Below, piece after piece: positions 1 to 8,400 of a stretch of 11,609 nucleotides of DNA (positions are counted from its first letter, which is position 1; every line of letters starts with the position of its first letter). A model generated the notes under the pieces. The model searched no databases, was not told where the DNA came from, and saw nothing but the letters and a program-made list of their open reading frames with translations. The translations under genes and the position numbers were made by a program. Source of the stretch: Chrysochromulina tobinii (taxonomy: Eukaryota > Haptophyta > Prymnesiales > Chrysochromulinaceae); NCBI GenBank assembly GCA_001275005.1, contig JWZX01001374.1, positions 1 through 11,609 of the forward strand, given 5' to 3'.

Positions 1-1
1 G

Positions 2-3000
2 CCGACCTCCCCTCCACCTCCAGCCATTCCACCTAGTCGGGTTCGGGTGGAAGCGTTTGTCACCTTAGAGATCAATCCGTCGGGCCTCACGCTGGCGGAG
101 TCGGCAGCATTCGCAACCTTGGCAATCAACTGGGCCGTCTCGCGAGTGGCACATGCCGAGCAAATCACCGGCGCCCGGGCAGATGGCGCGGACTTGACAC
201 AACTCACCGTGCACGAGGGCAGTAGGTCCACAATTGCCGTCGCGCTCGAAGATCCGAGCCAATTGGAAGGCCTGCTGACGCCCTTCCAAGCTGCCGGTGA
301 TGCGGCCATGTGCGACTTCGCCGAGGTGACAAGCTGTGAGGTTATAGCAGTGCTGCCGTCCCCGCCGCCGTCGCCACCGCCACCGAGGTTGCCGCCGAGG
401 CCTGCGAATCCGCCTCCGAGGCCGCCTGCCAGTCCACCTCAGCCCAGGCTGCCAGCGCCGACCGCCATTGGAACCCGCCGCTTGCAGCAAGCGATGCCAT
501 CGACGCCATCGCCGCCATCGCCAAGACTGCCGCCGCAGCCGCCGCCCGCCCCGGCGCCCGACCCGCCAGACCCGCCGAGCTCGCCACCACTGTACTACCA
601 CTTCCTCAACCTCCAAGTCGATCGATCCTTTGTTGCCAGTGGAGACGTTCTCGATGCGACCACCGGTCCAGAGAGGCTCAACGCGGCAGTCGCGGAGCTG
701 AGCTCGGTGACGTGCCCTACGACGGCCTTTAGCTGCCCGACCGCAACCTTGCGCAACAGCTCCATCGAGGCTTCAGCTCTCACGGGACTCCGCGCTGACG
801 TGAGCATCGCAGTGATGGCCAGCAACGTGCGTTTGGCCAACGGCGTGGCTGCGGACCTTTTCGTGACGCTCATGGATACCTCTGATCTCATCGCGAGCCT
901 CTCTGATGCGACCGGCGTGCAAGTGAGCGTCTCCGTATCTTCGCTGTATGCCCAGTACATGCATCCGCGTCTCGGCCTCATCACCATCCGGGGCAATCTT
1001 CCACCCCCACCGCCAGCGCCCGATGCGACCGCCGCAACCATTGACGCGGTCACGGCTGCTGTGACAACTGTGGTTGCTGCTGCCGTGGCTGCAGCGGTTG
1101 CAGGAGCCGTGGGCGGTGCCGTGGGTGGCGCCGCGGGAGGTGCTGGTGGTGGCGGTGCTGGTGGCGGTGCCGGTGGCGGCGTGGCGCCGCTCATCTTTGG
1201 AGTGCAGCGCTTCAGCGCGTCCTCTGGGCTGGCCGCCAACCAGAGCGAGTTGCAGAGCGGAGTAGCTGATGGCATGGGATGGGCCTCGGGGTCCTTTGGC
1301 GCCTTTGGCGGCGACGGCGGCGGCAGCGGCAGCAGCCGGCGACGGCTATCAATCTGGCTGGCACGTCGGTTGGTCGACCTGAGTGAGAATGCAACCAGCA
1401 GTGACGCGGACATCAACGGGAGCAACACAGACGACTCTCTGGACTGCGTCGATTGGGGTCGGCGGCGTCTCGCCGACGGAGGCGGTGGGGAGGGGGGATC
1501 GGCAATAGAGTGTGGCGAGGACGCGCCGGACACGCTGGCTGCTCTCATTGACAACCTAGTGACGTTCGTCATGGCCATGTCGCTCGTCACGTCCATCCAA
1601 GTGGGCGCGCAGATCTACTGGAAGAAGCGCATGAACAAGAAATACTACGAGGAGAAAATGAACGAGCCGGACAAGTTTGCCATGGGCAAGGCCTCCCCAT
1701 TCAAGCCGCTTCCCGCCGTCTTCGTCTTTCCAAGCATGCAGAATCTGGTCATGTCAATCTTCATCACCGGGCTGGTCGGGAAGTCCATAGAGCTCCTGCT
1801 GGACACGTCGATCACGTGCACCATAGCCGAATGCCGCTGGCCGGGTCTCGTCATCCTCGCCGTCGTCGGGCTGTTCTTTCTATCGGGCTTCGTGACGCTG
1901 CTTCACTTTTGGCGGTATTACTCTGCGGACTCATGGGAGTGGTTCGAGCCTGCGGATCTGTCAGAGGTGGATGATCCGGCGTACTGGCTGGTCTCGAAGG
2001 TACGCCTTAGGTGCTGTCCAGAAAGAATCCGAGGCAAGAGGTTCAACCTGATGAATCGCGTACGCGGCGACTGGACCAAGTCCAAGGAAGACGTCGTGGA
2101 GCCCGACCGCACAGAGCGACTTCTCGCCCATCCAGTGGTGCTCCTCCGCCCACGTGCAGGAGATGCAATCGACGGCAATAAATTGCTCTGGCTCAACCGC
2201 GCCTCGGGTAGCTACGGAATCAGCGGCATCTTGTACGAGTGGCTGCTGCTCCTCATTCAGCTGAGCATCGCGATTCTCACAGGCATCGGCCCTCGCATCG
2301 AGCCGGGCTCTCCGGAGGCCGACGCGCAGATGTTCGCGGTAATCTGCCTGCAATATGGCATTGCCGTGTACACGATGTTTGGCGGCCCGTCCGCCGACCG
2401 CATCGACAACTTTGTCATCACCGCGCAGTACCTGACAGAGGGTACGTGCACGCTCCTGCTGCTCGTGTCGGGTTTCCCCGAGCTGTTCGACCTCCAGCCG
2501 CTGATTCAAATGGCTGTCTTCTTGCTGCTGCTATTTGGGATGTTCATTCCCATCCTTGAGAAAGGATACGAAGCCATCGTGGTGCAGCTGATCAGATGTG
2601 TGTACAACATGAAAGGGATGTCAGTCACGGAATGCTGCATCGCCATCGTAGGCTTCCTTGCGGTCATCCCTAGCATGCTTGCGGCGCTGATAGGCATGGA
2701 TACCGGGGATGGCCTCTTGGAGACGTTTCTGGACGAAGGGGTCAACGCTGCCGCGTCCGTGGCGGAAGAGGCCGAAGCCATCGCTGCTGTTATGGACAAC
2801 CTTCTGTTCAACATGCGTCAAAAGTATGCGGCTAGCAAGTTCAACGTCGCGGCCAGAAAGCGATACGGGAAGAAGCAGAGAGCGGCCACGAAAGTTCAAT
2901 CCAAGGTCCGGGGTCACCAAGTGCGCACCAAACAGCGGTGGCAGGGCGCCGGACAAAAGCCTCTCGCAGCCGTCCTGATCCAAAGGGCCTTCCTGACCAA

Positions 3001-4690
3001 GAGGAACCTGAAACGCGAGGGCGTCTCGCTGAGAAAGGTACAGATGAATCAGATCCGGTACAGGACGGCCTTGAAATCACGCGTGGGCATTGGCTCGCAC
3101 TGGACGAAGGTCGGTCCTCAGAAGCCCACGGCGGGCTCTGAGATCTTTAGCAAACGACTCGAAGCTGCCTTGCGCACGAAGCAGGAGTTCAGCGACGAGG
3201 AAATTGCCACATTTGAAGTGCTCCTCAGGATTGACAGCTTCATCAAGGTGGATGAGCAGTACTTTGAACAAGCTGGAGGCGGCCAGGCAGCAGGTTTAGT
3301 CTCGAACGCTAATGGTTCACTTTCTACAGAACCAGCTTCGTTAGAAAAGCGACGTATCGGCACATCCAGACGTGGACGTCAGGCGAAGAGAAGGATGGCC
3401 GGAGAAGATGAGTGGGGCTCTTCCAGCTCCTTCGGCATCTCGAAAGCTTCGAGTCCGAATTCCAAACAACCACCAGGCCGATCTCTGCTCGAAGACGTGC
3501 ACGCGGCAACGGAGCCGGCGGAAGCAGAGACGGCGGTAGTGGAGCCGGTGGCAGCGCAGACACGATCACCGCTCTCGATCTTCGGGCGTACCAAGCGAAC
3601 GGTGAATCCGAGCGATGACCGTGAAGCGCTGCTACCCAGCGGCACCAGCTCAATCAATGAGGCAGGGATTGCAGCTGCTTACGGGCCGACAACGCCGCCG
3701 TCGCTGCTTGCAGCAAGCAGCGTAGTTCCGGCGGCAGTGGAGCCGGTGGCAGCCGTCACCGAAGCCACCTTCGCCTCGCCCGCGGTCGAAGCCGCAAGGG
3801 AGGCGGCCGCGAGGGAGGCGGCCGCGAGGGGCGACCTCGCTTTCCTGGCGTTTGTGACAGATCCGAAAGCCGCTGTTGCTGTTGCCGCTTTGCTCGCCTG
3901 GGACAAAAGCGGCGCGTCCGAGATGGAGGTGGCGCTCGCACAGGAGCACCTTGAGCGTCAGAACACGGAGGCCGCCACCCTTACACGGCAAAAGTTCGCT
4001 CAGAGCGAAAGGCTCAAGAGATTGGAAGAGGAGGCGGCCGCAGCCGTGGAGGAGCTTGAGGCCGCCACGGCCGAGACAAGGGAAGCGGCCGCGAAGGAGG
4101 CGGCCGTTAGGGGCGACCTCGCTTTCTTGGCGTTTGTGGCAGATCCAAAAGCCGCTGCTGCTGCCGCTTTGCTCGGTGTCGGCGTTGTCAGCGAACGGGA
4201 CATGTCTCTGGTCGACTTCGGTACTTGGGACGCTAGCCGGGACTCTATCAGCTCCTCCGAAGTGGAGATGCGTCCAGGGATGCAGTGGCTGGTTGAGAAC
4301 ATGAACAGGACCGCGTTGATGTTTGACGCTGATGAGTATGACAATGACGAAGATGGTATGAGCGTCGCATTGCCAGAGCAGCATCCAGATCGTAACCAAG
4401 CGTTAGTGCCAAATCTCGTGTACCGTTTCGAAACGGTACAGGAGCGGGTAACTCGGGCGCGCGCTTCGCTGCCCAGCGGGCTGCCCAAGTCAGTTCCTGG
4501 GATCTACGGTGCCGGTGCTGCCAAGTCCCTTGGCAAGCGCCCTGGCAAGCTGCCTCCAGGTCTTTCCCCAGGTCTGTCGGCTGTGTTCCCTGCCACGAGC
4601 CTCGTTAAAGACGTCCGTCGCTGTGGGGGAGGCGCTGAGTCAAGCTCGTTTTCGGAGCCTGAAAGGAATGACTTCATGGACCATGTGTGA
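2..4690 (+). CDS. Large Pro-rich multi-pass cell-surface membrane protein with IQ motifs (5' partial)
   Basis: The frame is open from base 2 to the TGA at 4688-4690 (1562 codons visible) with no in-frame stop upstream, so the start and any signal peptide lie outside the window. In order: a first extracellular module (about 47-350), a Pro/Ser-rich linker (about 350-590), a second module (about 593-990), an Ala/Val/Gly-rich stretch (about 1020-1190), about eight hydrophobic segments (1529-2701), two IQ-like motifs (2894-3013) and a low-complexity Ala/Glu-rich tail with a duplicated block. N-glycosylation sequons (NSS, NQS, NAT, NGS) occur only before the first membrane segment, and a Lys-rich stretch follows it, which fits an N-out topology. 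The layout resembles a calmodulin-regulated channel or sensor with a wall-like ectodomain, but I cannot assign a family. No intron is needed. That the gene is real is secure; its function is not. Confidence 0.85.
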   Translation, partial: PTSPPPPAIPPSRVRVEAFVTLEINPSGLTLAESAAFATLAINWAVSRVAHAEQITGARADGADLTQLTVHEGSRSTIAVALEDPSQLEGLLTPFQAAGDAAMCDFAEVTSCEVIAVLPSPPPSPPPPRLPPRPANPPPRPPASPPQPRLPAPTAIGTRRLQQAMPSTPSPPSPRLPPQPPPAPAPDPPDPPSSPPLYYHFLNLQVDRSFVASGDVLDATTGPERLNAAVAELSSVTCPTTAFSCPTATLRNSSIEASALTGLRADVSIAVMASNVRLANGVAADLFVTLMDTSDLIASLSDATGVQVSVSVSSLYAQYMHPRLGLITIRGNLPPPPPAPDATAATIDAVTAAVTTVVAAAVAAAVAGAVGGAVGGAAGGAGGGGAGGGAGGGVAPLIFGVQRFSASSGLAANQSELQSGVADGMGWASGSFGAFGGDGGGSGSSRRRLSIWLARRLVDLSENATSSDADINGSNTDDSLDCVDWGRRRLADGGGGEGGSAIECGEDAPDTLAALIDNLVTFVMAMSLVTSIQVGAQIYWKKRMNKKYYEEKMNEPDKFAMGKASPFKPLPAVFVFPSMQNLVMSIFITGLVGKSIELLLDTSITCTIAECRWPGLVILAVVGLFFLSGFVTLLHFWRYYSADSWEWFEPADLSEVDDPAYWLVSKVRLRCCPERIRGKRFNLMNRVRGDWTKSKEDVVEPDRTERLLAHPVVLLRPRAGDAIDGNKLLWLNRASGSYGISGILYEWLLLLIQLSIAILTGIGPRIEPGSPEADAQMFAVICLQYGIAVYTMFGGPSADRIDNFVITAQYLTEGTCTLLLLVSGFPELFDLQPLIQMAVFLLLLFGMFIPILEKGYEAIVVQLIRCVYNMKGMSVTECCIAIVGFLAVIPSMLAALIGMDTGDGLLETFLDEGVNAAASVAEEAEAIAAVMDNLLFNMRQKYAASKFNVAARKRYGKKQRAATKVQSKVRGHQVRTKQRWQGAGQKPLAAVLIQRAFLTKRNLKREGVSLRKVQMNQIRYRTALKSRVGIGSHWTKVGPQKPTAGSEIFSKRLEAALRTKQEFSDEEIATFEVLLRIDSFIKVDEQYFEQAGGGQAAGLVSNANGSLSTEPASLEKRRIGTSRRGRQAKRRMAGEDEWGSSSSFGISKASSPNSKQPPGRSLLEDVHAATEPAEAETAVVEPVAAQTRSPLSIFGRTKRTVNPSDDREALLPSGTSSINEAGIAAAYGPTTPPSLLAASSVVPAAVEPVAAVTEATFASPAVEAAREAAAREAAARGDLAFLAFVTDPKAAVAVAALLAWDKSGASEMEVALAQEHLERQNTEAATLTRQKFAQSERLKRLEEEAAAAVEELEAATAETREAAAKEAAVRGDLAFLAFVADPKAAAAAALLGVGVVSERDMSLVDFGTWDASRDSISSSEVEMRPGMQWLVENMNRTALMFDADEYDNDEDGMSVALPEQHPDRNQALVPNLVYRFETVQERVTRARASLPSGLPKSVPGIYGAGAAKSLGKRPGKLPPGLSPGLSAVFPATSLVKDVRRCGGGAESSSFSEPERNDFMDHV
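350..592 (+). repeat. Pro-rich (PPSPPP-type) linker coding segment
   Basis: The frame encodes dense PPP, PSPPP and PPRPP runs between the two extracellular modules, interrupted by a short basic RRLQQ patch. A shorter PPPPPAP run recurs at about 1000-1020 after the second module. Extended poly-Pro/Ser rods of this kind are typical of algal surface glycoproteins and usually act as stiff, glycosylated spacers. The high CCG/CCA content makes strand-shadow reading frames here. Confidence 0.8.
1529..2701 (+). other. Membrane domain: about eight hydrophobic segments
   Basis: Hydrophobic stretches lie near 1529-1621, 1718-1804, 1838-1921, 2216-2299, 2330-2395, 2411-2485, 2501-2557 and 2633-2701. A charged loop of roughly 95 residues (1922-2215, rich in W, D, R and K) separates the third and fourth. 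With the glycosylated N-terminus outside and the IQ motifs necessarily cytosolic, an even count does not work, so one segment is probably re-entrant, half-buried or not membrane-spanning. I see no recognisable ion-selectivity motif. Segment ends are judged by eye. Confidence 0.65.
2894..3013 (+). other. Tandem IQ-like calmodulin-binding motifs
   Basis: The first motif, at 2894-2926, reads VQSKVRGHQVR and fits the IQ consensus (hydrophobic-Q-x3-R-G-x3-R). The second, at 2975-3013, starts LIQRAF and is a partial match lacking the central R-G. Both sit in a strongly basic segment directly after the membrane domain. IQ motifs bind calmodulin or EF-hand light chains, so Ca2+-dependent regulation is inferred and the region is placed in the cytosol. 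Confidence 0.65.
3791..4176 (+). repeat. Duplicated Ala-rich block in the cytosolic tail
   Basis: Two blocks of about 100 bp, at about 3791-3898 and 4076-4176, encode near-identical peptides: Ala/Arg/Glu-rich helix, then GDLAFLAFV, then DPKAA and an Ala/Leu run. They are separated by a Glu/Ala-rich, coiled-coil-like segment (about 3900-4075). The copies also match at nucleotide level, so the duplication is probably recent. A shorter repeat encoding VEPVAA occurs at about 3540 and 3738. Function is unknown. Confidence 0.75.
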
Positions 4691-5259
4691 TGTACGTGAG
4701 AGAGAAGTGGAGCGCAGGGCTAGCGGGGTTGCTCGGCAATTGTTGCTCGGGCTACTACTTGTAGGTGGGAGTCTTGTAGGTGGCTCCGGGTAGGGAGCAC
4801 GCAGCACCGGAAACAACGCAATTGCACGGAAAACATATCGCTCATATGCTCAACCCGGACTTTGCTCAACCCGGACTTGCCATAACGTCACAAACTAAGT
4901 CCTACCGCGTGACGCCCAAAGTTACGCGGCTATGAACTCAACGTGAAGGTGTCGACATTGGATGTCGATCACATGGGACGGTATCCATCATGGAACCAAT
5001 GCATGGAACCAGATCTGGGGGATGCGGAGGAGCCCTGAGTATGGGGATCCAATGTGGGGATCTCTCCGCCGTTTGGGGTGGATGGGGTTCCCCGGGGGGA
5101 AAGCCTCATAGGCACCCTGTGGGGAAACGGAATGAGCTTGTATGCTGCTCGCCCGGCTGCTCGTTTACTGGTTGAGCAGGTACCTCGAAAACCTCGACTG
5201 AAACTCTTCATTCACTGCAAACAATGAACAAACTTCGTTCACTCCTACTCAAAGCGAGT
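4691..5259. other. Intergenic region, no gene seen
   Basis: This stretch separates the membrane-protein gene from the CMTR1 promoter. Only short frames are present, on both strands, and none looks like protein. It holds a 16-bp direct repeat (4849-4880), two copies of CATGGAACCA (4989-4998 and 5002-5011) and a G-rich patch at about 5016-5125 with at least six runs of four or more G, including a self-complementary GGGGTTCCCC. I recognise no RNA gene and no AATAAA signal. Confidence 0.6.
4849..4880 (+). repeat. 16-bp tandem direct repeat (two copies)
   Basis: GCTCAACCCGGACTT occurs at 4849-4863 and again at 4865-4879, a period of 16 bp. It lies about 160 bp past the stop codon of the membrane-protein gene and may be in its 3' untranslated region. 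No function can be assigned. Confidence 0.8.
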
Positions 5260-5265
5260 TATAAA
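5260..5265 (+). promoter_or_regulatory. TATA box of the CMTR1 gene
   Basis: A perfect TATAAA sits in otherwise GC- and pyrimidine-rich sequence, 142 bp before the ATG at 5407. No ATG occurs between it and 5407, so any transcript starting about 30 bp downstream (near 5290) would use 5407 as its first AUG. The assignment rests on motif and position only. Confidence 0.5.
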
Positions 5266-5406
5266 CAGCCCCCTCCCCTCCACAACACCTAATCCTTTTT
5301 CCCTAGATTTCTAACAGCCAGTTCACACACAAAACGACGCCCAGGGCGGCGCGGCCGTGAATTGAACAGCCTGGCGGCGCCCGATTTGTGGCGCGCGTCG
5401 TTCGCA

Positions 5407-8400
5407 ATGCCGCAAAAGCGCGGACGCGAGGCTGCCGAGGCCGAGGACGAGACGGGGCAGAGGCGGCGCGGCGAGGTGACACCCCAAGTATTCACGCGGA
5501 GAGACGATGGCGACGAGGAGGAGGAGCTTGACGGCGGCACGGTAGCGCCGCCAAAACACACGGACGACGACGAAGAGGAGGAGCTTGACGGTGTCGTCGT
5601 CGGGCCGCTCGAGGCTCAGCCGAACATGGATCAGAGCGCCTCGAATGCCGACAGTGCCAGAATAGCCAGCGATGATGCAGCCGACAGAGGTGCGGTTCCG
5701 TCGGCTGCCGAACGTGTCGGCGCGGCGGCTGGGCGCGGCGTCAAGCGCGCGGCGGAGGACGAACCGGAGGGCGACCCCGCGAGCACAGCCCCCCTGCTCA
5801 AGTGTCACCTCGCCCTGGGCCGAGAGCAGGCGGCGCGGCGAGGAGACACCCCAAGCATCATGCGGAGAGACGATAGAAGCAGAAGCAGAAGCAGAAGCAG
5901 AAGCAGAAGCAACGACGAGGAGGAGCTTGACGGCGGCACGGTAGCGCCGCCAAAACACACGGACGATGTTGAAGAGGAGGAGCTCGACGGTGGCGTCGTC
6001 TTCGCTGCCGTGCCAACTGCTGCCGTGAAGGCAGAAGCAGCCAATGACGAAGACGAAGAGGAGGAGCTCGACGGTGGCGTCGTCTTCGCTGCCGTGCCAA
6101 CTGCTGCCGTGAAGGCAGAAGCAGCCAATGACGAAGACGAAGAGGAGGAGCTCGACGGCGGCATCATGGCGGCGGATCTCTTCGGGCTGGACAATCCAAA
6201 CTACGAGAAGGCCGACGTGCGCTCGCAGTGGCTGCCACCCGAGCGCGTGGCAGGCGGCCGCGTCACGTGCACGAAGCGTGCTGTCGCAAAGCGAGCTGCG
6301 CCGGCGCCAGCGCCTGCGCCTGCTGTCGCAAAGCGAGCTGCGCCGGCGCCGGCGCCTGCGCCTGCCAAGCGGGCACACAGCATGCCCGCCCCGCCCGCGA
6401 CTCGCGAGGCCCGAATTCTGACCGCCTTTGAAATGGAAACGGGTGGCGGCGATGAGAGCGGCTTTGCTGCTGCGGCGGCGCAGGCGCCGCCGAGCAGTGC
6501 GGCGAGCGCCTTCTCGGCGTCGATGTCCGGCGGCTCGATTGCGGCGCGTATGATGGCCAACATGGGCTTCAAGGCGGGCGCAGGTCTTGGGCGCGAGCAG
6601 CAAGGCGTCACCGCGGCCATCGACGCGAGCGGCCAGAGTGACACGCGCCAGGGGCTCGGGTTTGAGGGCTTGAGCGGGCAAGGATGGAACATGGCGCAGG
6701 CGAAGGCGGCGCCGCTGGGAGATGAGGAGCTCGACCCGTGCCCCAAACCGCTGTGGATGGGCTCGAGCGCAGAGGGGCCGCCTGACGCGGACACGCTTCG
6801 CCGATGGCTAGTCGAGGGGCCTCGCATCGAGAGCATCGACAATGAAACAGAGCACTGCGAGCCGGCGGTACTACGCGCGATGCTACAGCGCAAGTCCGCC
6901 CTGGACCACATCCCACACGACGCGCGCAAAGCGTTCAACGACGCGCGCACACGCGCCAACCCCTTCGAGGCACTCAAGAAGGTAAGTGCCGCTCGGACTT
7001 CCTCCGATGGGCCTCGGATGTCCCTCTGATGGCCCTCGGATGGCCTCTGATGACCCTCGGATGTCCCTCTGATGGCCCTCTGATGGCCTCTGATGACCCT
7101 CTGATGTCCCTCTGATGGCCCTCTGATGACCCTCGGATGACCTCGGATGGCCTCGGATGGCCCTCGGATGGCCCTGATGGCCTTCTGATGGCCCTCTGAT
7201 GGCCCTCTGATGACCCTCTGATGGCCCTCTGATGGCCCTCTGATGGCCCTCTGATGGCCCTCGGGTGGCCCTCCTTTGGCAGGAGTTCTTCATCAACCGC
7301 GCCGCACTCAAGATGGCCGCGATGGACGCAGCTCTCGGGCTTCGCCTCTCTGGAGCCGACGCGGCCGCCCAGGAGGGGGATGGTGGTCTCATGCGCTTCT
7401 CCGAAGAGTCCCTCGCCGCATCAGTGGCAGCCTTCCAGGCGACAATGGCGGGAGCGTCTACTTCGTCCATCCCGCGCCCCGCGCCCTCCCTCTTGTACTT
7501 TGGAGACGTCGCTGCCGGACCTGGCGGCTTCTCAGAATGCGCGCCACTGATTATCACTGATTGCCACCGATTGCCACTGATGACCTGGGGGCGTCTCCGA
7601 GTGCGCGCGCAGGTACATGCTCTGGCGTCGCGGAGGTGCGGGCAAAGGCTTTGGCTTCACTCTGCGTGACGGAGACCACGGAGACCACGACTTCGAGACT
7701 CATCGGTTCTACCACCGTGCGCCTCCGGAGTGCTTCCATCCATACTACGGGCCGCGTGATGACGGCGACCTTTTTTTGCTCGGACAACATCCGCGCGCTC
7801 GCGGACCTTGTGCGCCGCCAGGACGCAGGGGCAGATGCTGCACGTGATGATGGCCGACGGCGGCTTTGACGTGAGCGGCCTCGAGAACATCCAGGAGGTG
7901 ATGAATAAGCAGCTTCTGCTCGCGCAGATTGTGTCTGCACTCGCCACCTTGCGCGTTGGCGGCCACTTTGTCGTCAAGTGCTTCGATCTGTTCACACCGT
8001 TCTCGGCGGGGCTTCTGTACTTGCTGCACCGAGCCTTCGATAAAATCTGCCTGTACAAGCCCGCGCAGTCGCGGCCGGCTAACTCGGAGCGGTACATCAT
8101 ATGCGACGGAATGCGAGCCGGCGTCGAGCCACTCGTCGAGCATCTGCTCGAGGTGTGATGGCCATCGAGTGTGAATCGTGATAGCCATCGAGTGTGAATC
8201 ATGATGGTCATCGAGTGTGAGTCATGATTGCCATCGAGTGTGAGTCATGATTGCCATCGAGTGTGAGTCATGATTGCCATCGAGTGTGAGTCATGATTGC
8301 CATCGAGTGTGAGTCATGATTGCGAAAGATCGTCCTCAGGCTCCGAGGGTAATTGCAAATGTAATTGCAAACGATCGCCCCGGACCGCCGCCCTGATCAG

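Noticed and set aside
47-49. GTG as a start codon for the first gene
   Set aside because: The frame stays open and Pro-rich back to base 2, and a non-ATG start is unlikely in a nuclear gene, so the gene is treated as 5' partial.
595-1596. 333-codon minus-strand open frame with Pro-rich runs
   Set aside because: The Pro runs are the antisense of Gly-rich codons in the membrane-protein gene, whose own frame is open across 4.7 kb with sequons and membrane segments.
5323-6681. 452-codon minus-strand open frame across CMTR1 exon 1
   Set aside because: It is antisense to a conserved protein with a recognisable G-patch, and its Arg/Ser-rich sequence comes from the repeats on the other strand.
6883-7557. 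Minus-strand open frame with a striking RAIRGPSEGHQ 11-residue repeat
   Set aside because: It is the antisense translation of the 11-bp intron minisatellite: 33 bp of an 11-bp repeat gives an 11-residue repeat in any open frame. The opposite strand carries conserved CMTR1 exons on both sides.
7810-7828. 19-bp GT-AG micro-intron as the cause of the second frame change in CMTR1
   Set aside because: It would remove about six residues from a segment whose length matches homologues exactly when one G is dropped instead, and such a tiny intron is very unusual.
8157-8317. Regular 23-bp repeats resembling a CRISPR array
   Set aside because: The units are directly adjacent with no unique spacers, there are no cas genes, and they lie within a spliced eukaryotic intron.
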